Shown here piece after piece: positions 1-9,200 of a stretch of 64,000 bases of DNA. The translations under genes and the position numbers were made by a program. Location: positions 62,001 through 126,000 of the forward strand of contig NZ_QDDJ01000006.1 in NCBI RefSeq assembly GCF_003121625.1, in the 5' to 3' direction. The stretch is from Ornithinimicrobium cavernae. Lineage in GTDB: Bacteria; Actinomycetota; Actinomycetes; Actinomycetales; Dermatophilaceae. Each line of letters starts with the position of its first letter. The stretch's first letter is position 1. The notes beneath the pieces are model-generated. The model made no database searches and was not told the DNA's origin. It saw only the letters and a list, made by a program, of their open reading frames with translations.

Positions 1-150
1 GGAGCCGCGCATCGTTCTCAGAGCGTGAAATAGCCGGCTCGAAGAACGCTTGGCGGCTCCAAGACGACGTCGGACTCCGAAGGAGTACGTCTGACACTCG
101 GCAGTTGAGTTATGTCACGACCATCGGCACGCAGAGCGCCGTGCTGACGG
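1..150. other. Structured non-coding region downstream of cydDC
   Basis: No gene is seen here. Three nested dyads are visible. Bases 1-60 fold as one long interrupted hairpin: 1-8 pairs with 53-60 (GGAGCCGC/GCGGCTCC), 13-18 with 43-48 (CGTTCT/AGAACG) and 21-24 with 37-40. Bases 66-91 form GACGT-cgg-ACTCC-gaa-GGAGT-ACGTC. Bases 127-131 pair with 140-144 around CAGAGCGC. The cydDC reading frame on the minus strand stops at 151, so part of this may act as its terminator. The stretch 95-138 resembles the repeat at 40.5-40.9 kb. Confidence 0.5.
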
Positions 151-3100
151 TTAGCGGCTCGCCAGCCGCATCGTGGGGCGTCCGTCGCTGAGGTCGACCT
201 CGGCCCAGCCGGCAGGCCGCAGCCCGTGCGAGACCACGACCGTCGTCCGGTCGCTGTCGGAGGCCAGCCGGCCCAGCACCCTGCGCGCCGTGGGCTCGTC
301 CAGGTGAGCGGTCGGCTCGTCCAGGAGCAGCACGGGGCGGCCGGACAGTATGCCGCGTGCCACGGAGAGGCGGGTGCGCTCGCCGCCGCTCAGGCCGGTC
401 AGCGGTGTGTCCAGTCCGTCGCTGAGCCGGCTGAGCCAGTGCCCGAGGTCGGCTCCGTGGAGCGCCGCGACCAGCTCGCTGTCCTTGGCCTCCGGGCGGG
501 CCAGCAGGAGGTTGCCCCGCACGGTGGCGGCGAAGGCGTGCGGCTCGTCGTCAACGACCGCGAACAGCGCGCGCGCCAGGTCGAGCTCGACCCGGCGTGC
601 GTCGGCGTCGTCGAACTGGTAGCTGCCGGCCACGGGGTCGAGGTGGCGTGCGAGCACGGCGAGCAGGGTGGACTTGCCGACGCCGTTGGGGCCGGTCAGC
701 ACGACGGCGTCACCCGGCTGCAGGGTGAGGTCGGTCGCCGCCAGGTCGGAGGAGGTGCCGTGACCCCTCGGTTCCGGGGACCAGGACGCCTCCAGCCGGT
801 CGGCGACGAGGGCGGGGTGCCGGGTGAGGGTCGCGAAAGGTGGCCGGGGGTCCGTGACCGCAGGCTCCTGGGTCAGAACGGCGGTGAGCCGATCCCGCGC
901 GGCGTGGGCACGCGCCCGGGCGCCGAAGGCATCGGGCAACCCGGTCCAGGCCTCGGCCAGTGCCATGGGCGTGAGGGTGACGAGCGCGGCGACCGGGCCC
1001 GCCAACGTGCCGGAGGCGTGCGCGACCGCAGCCAGCCACGCGGTCGTGCCCACCGCACCGGAGACCAGCACCCACGTTGCGGCGATCATTACGCCGCGGG
1101 TCACACTCAGGGACCGGACCGCGCGGTCGGCCAGCACCTGCTGCCGGGCGACGCGGGACACGACCTGGTCGGCACCGCCGGTGGTGCCGGTGACCGACTG
1201 CACGGCGGTCAGCTGACTCGTCACGAGCGCCGTGAGCCGGTGGACCGCGCCCCGGTGGGCGACCGCGCGGCCGTGCGCCCGCTGCTCCAGCGCCTGCCCG
1301 GCGCGACCGAGCAGGAAGACGGCCAGCGTGCCGCCGGCGACGACCCAGCCGGCGGACGGCAGGAAGGCACCCACGACCAGGGCGGCCACCCCGCCTGCAA
1401 TCGCGGTGTCGACGAGCGGCACCACGACGCGGACCTGCTCGTCCACCACATCGTCGAGATCCCGCACGACCGCGGTCAGCACGTCGCCGCGGCTGCGCCG
1501 GCCCAGCCGCGCCGGGGTCAGCGGGATGAGCCGGCGGTAGACCTGCGTGCGCTGGTGGGCGAGCTCTGCCAGGGCGACGTCGTGGGAGAGGACGCGTTCG
1601 GCATACCGCAGCACCGGCCGCGCCAGCCCGAAGGCGCGCACCCCGACGACGGCCACGAGCAGGGTGAGCACGACGGGCTGGTAGGACGCCTGCACGATCA
1701 GCCAACCCGACGTCGCCGTCAGCGCCACACCCGAGGCGGTGGCCAGGCCGCCGATCGTCGCGGCGATCCAGAGCCGCCGGCGCGGCGAGACCCTCCCCCA
1801 CCGTCCCCGACCGGTCGGCGGCGCCTCCTCCTCGACCGGGCGCGCCGCCACGTGAGATTCCACCGCACCGGGCGCGCCGGCGAGGTCAGTTTCGATCCCA
1901 GCGGGCGCGCCGGGGCTGGTCGGGTCACCGAGCAGGGGGAGGTGCCAGCGCTGGTCCGCCAGGGCGGCCAGCTCGAGGTCGTGCGTCGCCACGATCACGC
2001 GCCGCCGCCGTGCCAGCTCGAGGATGACCTGCCGCAGCGCGGCAACCGTGTCCGGCGCGACGTGTGCTGTCGGCTCGTCGAGCAACACGAGCGGTGCCTC
2101 GGAGAGCAGTGCCCGCGCCAGCGCCAGTCGGCCGCGCTGGCCGGCCGAGAGACCGAAGCCGTCGTCGCCCAGCACAGTGTCCAGCCCACCGCGCCCGGCG
2201 ATGGCCTCCCACAACCCGACCGAGCCCAGTGCCAGACGCATCTCACCATCGGTCGCCGCCGGTGCGGCGAGCGCGAGGTTCTCCCGCACGCTCCCCGGCA
2301 GCAGCAGGGGGCGCTGCGTCGCCAGGTGTGCCTCCGGTGCCTGCACGCTGCCCTCGTTCGGGACGCGCAGCCCGGCGAGCAGCTCCAGCAGGGTGGTCTT
2401 TCCTGCGCCGGACGGGCCGGTCAGGGCGGTCAGACCGGGGCCGGACGGGCTGGAGAGGTCGAGACCCCGCAGCGTGTCGGTTGCCCCAGGGTGGTGGTAG
2501 GACAGCCCGGCGGCGACGACGTCCTCGTCTGGCAGGGCGCCCGGTGGGGTGGAAACCGCCTTCGCCGACGGACCCGGTGGGGTGGAAACCGCCTTCGCCG
2601 ACGTGCCCGGTGGGGTGGGAACTCGCTCGCCGGCGCGCTCGGTCGAGGGGGAGGCGGCGAGGCCCTCGCCCAGCGCCTCGAGCGCCGCGGCGCCGTCGGC
2701 CGCACTGTGGAACTCTGCGCCGACCCGCCGGACCGGCCAGTACGCCTCGGGCGCCAGCAGGATCGCTGTCATCGCCACCTGCAGGTCCATCGCGCCGTAG
2801 GCCAGCCGCAGGCCGACGCACACGGCGACCAGCGCGACCGAGATGGTGGCCAGCAGCTCCAGCGCCACGGTGCTCAGGAACGCCGTGCGCAGGGTCCGCA
2901 CGGTCGCCAGCCGGTGACGGCGCCCCACCTCGGCCACGACACCCACCTGGCGCTCGGCGCGACCGTAGGCGACCAGCGTGGGCAGCCCCCGGACCACGTC
3001 GAGGAAGTGCCCGGACAGGTCGGTCAGGGCGCTCCAACGGCGCTCGGTCTCGGCCTGGGTGTGCTTGCCGATGAGCACGGCGAACACCGGGAGCAGCGGC

Positions 3101-3585
3101 AGGGTGAGGACGACGATCAACGCTGCCCACACGTCCACGACCACCAGCGTCACCACGGACAGCACCGGCACCACCGCTCCGGCGACGAGCGCGGGGAGGT
3201 ACCGCGCGACATACGGCTCGACGGAGGCGACCCCCTCCGTCGCCCGGGTCAGGGCCACCTCCGGCGCCGGCCGGGCGCCCTCGGGCAGGCGGGCCCACCG
3301 GTGCAGCAGCTGCACGCGGATCCCCGAGGCGACGCGGTGACCGGCCCAGCCGCCCAGCCACTCCTGACCACCGGAGAGCAGGCCGCGGGTCAGCAGCAGC
3401 AGGACCGTCCAGGTCAGCGGTGTCATCACCCCGGCACCGGTCACCACCGCGCTCGCCAGCCAGGCCAGACAGACCGCCTGGGCGACGGCGACCGCACCCC
3501 CGGCTACCCCCGCCACGGACAGGGCCGCCACCGGGAGCCGGGCGGCCGGCACGTCCCGGAGCAGCGCGGGGTCGAACGGCCTCAT
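151..3585 (-). CDS. cydDC: Fused thiol-reductant ABC exporter CydDC
   Basis: A single 1144-residue chain holds two complete half-transporters (TMD-ABC-TMD-ABC), the fused form of CydD and CydC found in many actinobacteria. The family exports cysteine/glutathione-type thiols across the membrane and is needed to assemble cytochrome bd. Walker A motifs are TGPSGAGKTT in the first half and TGPNGVGKST in the second. ABC signatures are LSAGQRGRL and LSGGERTRL, each followed by an LLLDEPTAH Walker B. The ATG at 3583-3585 overlaps the cydB stop by four bases (ATGA), so translation is coupled; a longer frame up to 3717 is not needed. A three-copy 33-bp repeat encodes a Pro/Ser/Ala-rich linker between the first TMD and its ATPase. 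Confidence 0.93.
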   Translation of the reverse strand: MRPFDPALLRDVPAARLPVAALSVAGVAGGAVAVAQAVCLAWLASAVVTGAGVMTPLTWTVLLLLTRGLLSGGQEWLGGWAGHRVASGIRVQLLHRWARLPEGARPAPEVALTRATEGVASVEPYVARYLPALVAGAVVPVLSVVTLVVVDVWAALIVVLTLPLLPVFAVLIGKHTQAETERRWSALTDLSGHFLDVVRGLPTLVAYGRAERQVGVVAEVGRRHRLATVRTLRTAFLSTVALELLATISVALVAVCVGLRLAYGAMDLQVAMTAILLAPEAYWPVRRVGAEFHSAADGAAALEALGEGLAASPSTERAGERVPTPPGTSAKAVSTPPGPSAKAVSTPPGALPDEDVVAAGLSYHHPGATDTLRGLDLSSPSGPGLTALTGPSGAGKTTLLELLAGLRVPNEGSVQAPEAHLATQRPLLLPGSVRENLALAAPAATDGEMRLALGSVGLWEAIAGRGGLDTVLGDDGFGLSAGQRGRLALARALLSEAPLVLLDEPTAHVAPDTVAALRQVILELARRRRVIVATHDLELAALADQRWHLPLLGDPTSPGAPAGIETDLAGAPGAVESHVAARPVEEEAPPTGRGRWGRVSPRRRLWIAATIGGLATASGVALTATSGWLIVQASYQPVVLTLLVAVVGVRAFGLARPVLRYAERVLSHDVALAELAHQRTQVYRRLIPLTPARLGRRSRGDVLTAVVRDLDDVVDEQVRVVVPLVDTAIAGGVAALVVGAFLPSAGWVVAGGTLAVFLLGRAGQALEQRAHGRAVAHRGAVHRLTALVTSQLTAVQSVTGTTGGADQVVSRVARQQVLADRAVRSLSVTRGVMIAATWVLVSGAVGTTAWLAAVAHASGTLAGPVAALVTLTPMALAEAWTGLPDAFGARARAHAARDRLTAVLTQEPAVTDPRPPFATLTRHPALVADRLEASWSPEPRGHGTSSDLAATDLTLQPGDAVVLTGPNGVGKSTLLAVLARHLDPVAGSYQFDDADARRVELDLARALFAVVDDEPHAFAATVRGNLLLARPEAKDSELVAALHGADLGHWLSRLSDGLDTPLTGLSGGERTRLSVARGILSGRPVLLLDEPTAHLDEPTARRVLGRLASDSDRTTVVVSHGLRPAGWAEVDLSDGRPTMRLASR
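2540..2620. repeat. 33-bp in-frame tandem repeat within cydDC
   Basis: A unit starting CCCGGTGGGGTGGAAACC begins at 2540, 2573 and 2606 (period exactly 33 bp; the third copy is partial). It encodes an 11-residue PPG-x-SAKAVST-type repeat in the linker before the first ABC domain. Because 33 is a multiple of three, copy-number change would alter linker length without a frameshift. Confidence 0.85.
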
Positions 3586-4631
3586 CGGGTGTGCGCCGGC
3601 TCCTCGCCGACGGCCTGCGGGGTGGGGATGTGGTGACCACTGACGCGCTTGCGGAAGGTCCAGTAGGTGAACGCGGTGTAGGCCAGGACGACCGGGACGA
3701 AGAACGCCGCCACCCACGTCATGATCAGCAGCGTGTAGTCCGTCGACGACGCGTTGGTCGTGGTCAGGCTGAACGCGGGGTCGGTGCTGCTCGGCATCAC
3801 GTCCGGGAACAGCGCGAAGAAGAGCGAGGCCACCGCCAGCCCGATCGCCGCGAAGGTGCCGGTGAAGGCCCAGCCCTCTGCGCCACGGCGGGCCAGGACG
3901 AGCGAGCCGCCCAGGGCCGCGGCAGCGAGACCGGCCACGAGCCAGGACAGGGCGGTGCCCGTGTCGCGGTGGATGATCGCCAGCCAGACCGCCGCCAGCA
4001 CCGCGGTGACGCCGCCGACCCGCACTGCCAGCGCGCGCGCCTCGTGGCGGATGGGGCCGTCGGTCTTCAGGGCGAGGAACATTGCGCCGTGCGTGACGCT
4101 CAGGCCGAGCAGGACCACCCCGCCGAGCAGGGCCACCGGGTTGAGCAGGCTGAGGAAGCCACCGGTGTACTCCATCGACGCGTCGATCGGGACCCCGCGC
4201 ACGATGTTGGTGAACGCGATGCCCCAGAGCACCGCCGGGACCACCGACCCGGCGACGATGCAGAGGTCCCAGCGCCTCCGCCAGACGGCGCTGTCGACCT
4301 TGCCCCGGTAGTCGAAGCCGAGCGCGCGCAGGATCAGCGCGACCAGGATGAGGAACAGGGGCAGGTAGAAGCCGGAGAAGAGGGTGGCGTACCAGTGCGG
4401 GAACGCCGCGAACATCGCCCCGCCGGCCGTGATCAGCCAGACCTCGTTGCCGTCCCAGACCGGGCCGATCGTGGACAGCATGACGCGTTTGCGGGTCTCG
4501 CCGTCCATCGCCTCGTCACCCTTCCCGAGCACCGGGAAGAGTGCGCCGACGCCGAAGTCGAAGCCCTCCAGGACGAAGTAGCCGACCCAGAGCACCGCGA
4601 TGAGGACGAACCAGACGGTGGACAGTTCCAT
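3582..4631 (-). CDS. cydB: Cytochrome bd ubiquinol/menaquinol oxidase subunit II
   Basis: A 349-residue polytopic membrane protein of the CydB family, the partner of CydA in the high-affinity quinol oxidase of the cytoplasmic membrane. Family hallmarks are clear: an N-terminal EGFDFGVGALFP segment and GPVWDGNEVWLI at about residues 57-68, followed by further hydrophobic helices to the C-terminus. The ATG at 4629-4631 is preceded by AAGGAAG. It lies 31 bp downstream of cydA and overlaps cydDC by four bases, giving a cydA-cydB-cydDC operon. No anomaly in length or motifs. Confidence 0.97.
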   Translation of the reverse strand: MELSTVWFVLIAVLWVGYFVLEGFDFGVGALFPVLGKGDEAMDGETRKRVMLSTIGPVWDGNEVWLITAGGAMFAAFPHWYATLFSGFYLPLFLILVALILRALGFDYRGKVDSAVWRRRWDLCIVAGSVVPAVLWGIAFTNIVRGVPIDASMEYTGGFLSLLNPVALLGGVVLLGLSVTHGAMFLALKTDGPIRHEARALAVRVGGVTAVLAAVWLAIIHRDTGTALSWLVAGLAAAALGGSLVLARRGAEGWAFTGTFAAIGLAVASLFFALFPDVMPSSTDPAFSLTTTNASSTDYTLLIMTWVAAFFVPVVLAYTAFTYWTFRKRVSGHHIPTPQAVGEEPAHTR

Positions 4632-4662
4632 TGCTCTGCTTCCTTTCGGTATGCCGTGTGGC

Positions 4663-6105
4663 TCAGTAGGTGAAGACGAACGGCTGGTCGTCGGTCCGGT
4701 CCGCCGGGTCGAGGGACTTCCCGTCGTAGGGCTCGGCGCCGGCGCGGGTGTAGCGCAGGATGAGGCCGACCTCGATCACGGCGAGCACGCCGTAGAGCAG
4801 GGTGAACAGCACCATGGAGGTGAGCACCTCTGCGGTCGTCGTCCCGGGGGAGACGCCGGTCCGGGTGGTCATCAGACCGAAGACGAGCCACGGCTGGCGA
4901 CCCATCTCGGTGAAGATCCAGCCCCAGGAGTTGGCGAGCAGCGGCAGGAACGCCACCGCCACGGCGGCCCAGTGCCAGAGCCGGTGCCGCATGTCCCAGC
5001 CCCTCCACAGCCACAGCAGGGCAGCGGCCGCGATCCCCATGGCGGCGAAGCCGAAGCCCATCATCAGCCGGAAGGTCCAGTAGGTGACCGGTACGACCGG
5101 GCGGTAGTTCTCCGCCTCGGTCAGCTCGTGGCCTGCGTAGGTGAGGGTGTACTCGGCCTGGAGGTCGTTGATGCCCTCGACGCCGCCCTCGAACGTGCCT
5201 GTGGACAGGTAGGACAGCAGCTTGGGGACCGTGAGGGCCCAGACCTCCTCGTGGCCGTCGAGGGTGCCGACGGTGATGATCGAGAACGGTGCGCCCTCGC
5301 CCTCGGGGACCGAGTCGTAGAGCGCCTCGGCCGCGGCCATCTTCATCGGCTGGACCTCGGTCATCACCTTGCCCTGGAGGTCGCCGGAGATGACGGTGCC
5401 GAGGCCGCCGACGAGGATCGTCACGGCGCCGATGGCGGCGGCCCGGCGGTACATCCGACGGTCGCTTGCGGGGGTCCGTGCGCGCCACACGTGCCACAGG
5501 GCGATGGCCAGCATGAAGCCTCCACCGGTCATCCACGCTGCGGCGAGGACGTGCGGGAAGGTCACCAGCTGGACCGGGTTGGTGAGGACGGCCCAGAAGT
5601 CGGTGAGCTCGGCCCGCCCGGTCTCGGGGTTGTTGACGAAGCCGACCGGGTGCTGCATGAAGGAGTTGGCGGCGAGGATGAAGTAGGCCGACAGGACGGT
5701 GCCGATGTGCACGATCCACATACATGAGGCGTGCAGCAGCTCGGGGATGCGGCCCCAGCCGAAGATCCACAGCCCGAGGAACGTCGACTCCAGGAAGAAC
5801 GCGAGCAGCGCCTCGATCGCCAGCGGTGCGCCGAAGATGTCGCCCACGAAGCGGGAGTAGTCCGACCAGTTCATGCCGAACTGGAACTCCTGGACGATGC
5901 CGGTCACCAGGCCGAGGGCGAAGTTGATCGTGAACAGCTTGCCGAAGAACTTGGTCAGCCGCAGCCACTCCGGGTTGCGGGTGCGCATCCACAGTGTCTG
6001 CAGGATCGCGACCAGCAGGGACAGGCCGATCGTGATCGGCACGAAGAAGTAGTGGTAGACGGTCGTGATGCCGAACTGCCACCGGGCCAGCTCAAGGGCT
6101 TCCAT
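4663..6105 (-). CDS. cydA: Cytochrome bd quinol oxidase subunit I
   Basis: CydA carries the haems of cytochrome bd and oxidises quinol while reducing oxygen to water. The 480-residue chain begins MEALELARWQFG and has the VYHYFFVPITIG segment with the predicted haem-ligand histidine near residue 18, plus the LAIEALLAFFLEST helix with the conserved glutamate. At this length it has the short Q-loop found in actinobacteria and firmicutes rather than the long E. coli type. I chose the ATG at 6103-6105, with GGTGGGAG just upstream; a GTG at 6117 is the alternative. First gene of the operon; two dyad operators lie about 40-70 bp upstream. Confidence 0.97.
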   Translation of the reverse strand: MEALELARWQFGITTVYHYFFVPITIGLSLLVAILQTLWMRTRNPEWLRLTKFFGKLFTINFALGLVTGIVQEFQFGMNWSDYSRFVGDIFGAPLAIEALLAFFLESTFLGLWIFGWGRIPELLHASCMWIVHIGTVLSAYFILAANSFMQHPVGFVNNPETGRAELTDFWAVLTNPVQLVTFPHVLAAAWMTGGGFMLAIALWHVWRARTPASDRRMYRRAAAIGAVTILVGGLGTVISGDLQGKVMTEVQPMKMAAAEALYDSVPEGEGAPFSIITVGTLDGHEEVWALTVPKLLSYLSTGTFEGGVEGINDLQAEYTLTYAGHELTEAENYRPVVPVTYWTFRLMMGFGFAAMGIAAAALLWLWRGWDMRHRLWHWAAVAVAFLPLLANSWGWIFTEMGRQPWLVFGLMTTRTGVSPGTTTAEVLTSMVLFTLLYGVLAVIEVGLILRYTRAGAEPYDGKSLDPADRTDDQPFVFTY

Positions 6106-6143
6106 GGGCGCTCCCACCTGTGTGACGGCCGGACGCAGCCTCT

Positions 6144-6158
6144 ACTACGTCCGGTAGT
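6144..6158. promoter_or_regulatory. BlaI-type operator, distal copy, cydA promoter
   Basis: ACTAC-GTCCG-GTAGT is a perfect 5-bp half-site dyad with a 5-bp centre, about 40 bp upstream of the cydA start. It repeats 18 bp further on. The half-sites match the ACTAC/GTAGT core of BlaI/MecI operators and the site in front of the blaI-like gene at 17336-17350. Confidence 0.6.
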
Positions 6159-6161
6159 TAC

Positions 6162-6176
6162 ACTACGCCACGTAGT
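6162..6176. promoter_or_regulatory. BlaI-type operator, second copy, cydA promoter
   Basis: ACTAC-GCCAC-GTAGT, same half-sites and spacing as 6144-6158. It shares 13 of 15 bases with CCTAC-GCCGC-GTAGT in front of the blaI-like gene. Two sites 18 bp centre to centre would suit cooperative dimer binding. Confidence 0.62.
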
Positions 6177-6245
6177 AGGTCAGGTCGAGTCGTCCGCTGG
6201 TGAGTTGCCTCACTCCCTCGGGTTCCGGTGCCCTCCGGCACGCGC

Positions 6246-6278
6246 CTGGGCAGCCGCGACAGAGCCACGGCTGCCCAG
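6246..6278 (-). terminator. Hairpin terminator of the subtilase gene
   Basis: CTGGGCAGCCG (6246-6256) and CGGCTGCCCAG (6268-6278) form a perfect 11-bp stem with an 11-nt loop, starting 15 bp beyond the subtilase stop. There is no T-run, which is usual for actinobacterial terminators. Confidence 0.75.
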
Positions 6279-6293
6279 ACGGCGATCACTCGG

Positions 6294-9200
6294 TCAGTCG
6301 CGCGGGTCCTCCCGGAGCCGGAGCGTGCTGAGGATCGGGTCCAGCTGGCCGTTCTCGCCGACCAGCCGGACCGTCAGGTCACCGCCGGCGTGCTCGATCG
6401 TGACCGAGTGGGTGTCCGCGGCGAGCTTCCCGGCCTCCGCCTGCACGTCGTGCTCGTACAGCGCGACGTCCCCGCCGACCACGACGTCGAAGGTGCGCCG
6501 TCCGGCCTTGACGTTGTCGATCTCGGCGAACCCGAGCTCGACGTGGTAAGCCCCGGCCGGTGCGTCAGTGAAGACGTAGGAGAAGGTCGGGCCGGTCCGC
6601 TGGGTGCGGAACACAGGGTCCTCGTCAGTGCCGGCGATCTCCGCGTCCGTGGACCGCTGCGACCCGCCGACGTGACCCCAGGCGGACGTCGACGACTCGG
6701 GGTCCAGTGCCTGGTCGGGGGACCAGGTGAACCCGTTCGCGTCGACGTGCCCAGGACCTCCGGCGTCGACGCCCAACCAGTAGGCCGAGGTCGCCATACG
6801 GGCGCGCACCGGTTGCTCAGGGGCACGTCCGGCTGTCGAGGCCACGAGGACCTCACCGGTCAGGACCCCGGGCTCCGTGCCGGCGTTGTCGACCGTCACC
6901 GTGACGGTGGTGGTCTCACCGACCGCGAGCTCGGCCGTTCCCGCGGCGGCGTCCCCGGTCAGGGACAACCAGGGCAGGTCGGCGGGCTCACTGTCGCTGC
7001 CCCGCTCCGTGAGCGTCACGTCGAGCGGCGCGCTGCCCGCATTGGTCACGGTGAGTTCCGTCGTCGCGGTCCCGTCCGGGCCGAGCAGCCAGTCGAGCTC
7101 GCCGTCGACCTCGGCGATGCCGGTGGCCAGCACGGTGTCGAGCACCTCCGCCTGCCCCTTCTCGGTGAGGGTCACCAGGTCGCTGGTGGCGACGTAGTGG
7201 GGAGCGGAGACCTCGACGGTGTGCCCGCCGACCAGGGCCTGGGCCTTCCAGCGCCCGAGCTCGTCCGCGATGACAGTCCGGGAGCTGTCGTCGGCCTCGG
7301 CGGTCAGGGTGACGACCGCGCCGCCGACGGGTTTGCCGTCGTTGGCGTCGACGACCTCGCCCTCGATCGTGCCCGACTGCGGGAGGGTGTACTCCAGCCC
7401 CAGCCCCGGTGTCAGGACCGGTTCGTTGTAGGAGTACCGCTCCACCGGGTTGCCGACCAGGCTCTGGATGCCGATCGTCGCCGAGGACCCCTTGGTCAGC
7501 GGGTTCTCGCCGCCGACGCCGGGACCGTAGCCGATCTGGATGCGCCCGTCCTCGATGAGGGTCACCGAGAAGCTCACCCGCTGCGACGGGTCCGACCTGA
7601 AGACCAGGTTGCGGTACTCGATGACCTGTCCTCGCAACCCGTCGACCTCGGTCACGCCGACATAGATGCCCGCCTCGTCGTCGACGTCCAGCTCGTCCCA
7701 GAACGGATAGATCGCGTCGGCGTCGTCCCGGGTGGGCAGATCCGTGTTGGTCGACCTCGAGCGGGAACGGTCAAAGGTCATCATGCCGTTCGTCCCCACG
7801 CACACCCCGTCCCAGGCGGTGTCATAGAACGGGAAGTCGAAGGCGAACCACAGCACGCCGCAGCTGTACCGGCTGCTCCACCCGGTCTCGGTGGTGCCCT
7901 GTCGGTACAACCCGGTCGTCTCGGTCAGGGTGTAGGACCGCCCCGCAGGCACGACCGGCACCTCCTCGGGCTCCGGCTGGGTCGGTCCGGGTGCCTCCTT
8001 CTGTGCCTCGCGGGGGTCCAGCGTCACGCGCAGCGACGCGACGCTCGGTCGCCGGAGGCCTCGCGCGCCGCGCAGCTCGACGGTCAACGGACCACCGTCG
8101 TGCTCGACGACGGTGGTGCGCACGTCCGCGGTGCCCATGCCGACCGCCGCGGCGACGTCGTAGGCGTAGTGGGTCACCTCGCCGTTGACGAGGACGTCGA
8201 GGACGCGCCTGCCGGCCTCGGCATCCTCGATCTCCGCGAAGCCGAGCTCGACGAGGTAGCTGCCCTCGGGGGCGTCATCGAACGCGTAGGTCAGTCCGGT
8301 CCCGTCGGCAGTGCGCTGGGCCTGGAACAGGGCATCGTCGTCGGTGGCCAGCACGTCGGCCTCCGTGGCGGTCGTGCGGTCCTTGCCGAGGTATCCCCAC
8401 GAACCGTCGCGCTGTGACTGGTCGGCCGACCAGTTGAAGCCGACGCCGTCCGTGAACGCCGACCCACCGGCGTTGACGGCGACCTGGAAGGCCGTGGTGG
8501 TCAGTGTGACCGGGACATACTCCTTGGACTGTCGCCCGGCGTCGGACCGCACGAGGATGTTCGCACCCAGGACCCCTGGCTCGAGCCCCTCGCTGGAGTA
8601 GGACACCTCGACCGTCATCGACTCGCCCGGTGCCAGCGTCCCGCCCGTCGTCGACAGCGAGAGCCACGGCAGGTCGGTCACGAGGTCGTCCTCGACGTCG
8701 ACCAGCAGCACCTCGTCACTGAACTGGTCAACGGCCCACAGGGCACCGGTGGCATCGGTCGCCAGGCCACCGGCATTCCCCCTCTGCTGCCCGGGGAACC
8801 ACCACGCGTTGACCAGGCTGCAGTCGACGGGGTCGACCTGCAGGAGTCGGGTGGGGCGGTCCGTGGTCCGGTCGGTGTACCAGATGGTGTCCGAGGTGGG
8901 GTTGTAGGCCAGCCCCATCACCTCGGGAAGGGGCGGTTCGCAGTAGGACAGGAACTCACCCGGCGTCTCGTGCGAGGTGCCGGCGACCGTGCCGATCGCG
9001 CCGATGCCGCGACCACCCACGTAGAAGACGTCGAGGTTGGCGTTGTAGGCGAGCCCGGTCAGCTGCGTGTTGGACCAGGCCCCCTCGATCTCCCGGGTCT
9101 TCTCGCCCGTCTCGCGGTCGAAACAGTGAATCAGGCTGGCCGGGCTGTCCTCGATCTGGCACATGTCACCGGTCAGGCTGTCGAAGGCCAGGTCGAAGGC

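Noticed and set aside
226-3636. 1136-residue open frame on the plus strand opposite cydDC
   Set aside because: Low-complexity Arg/Gly/Gln composition with no domain; it is the antisense shadow of a high-G+C gene that has clear ABC motifs on the other strand.
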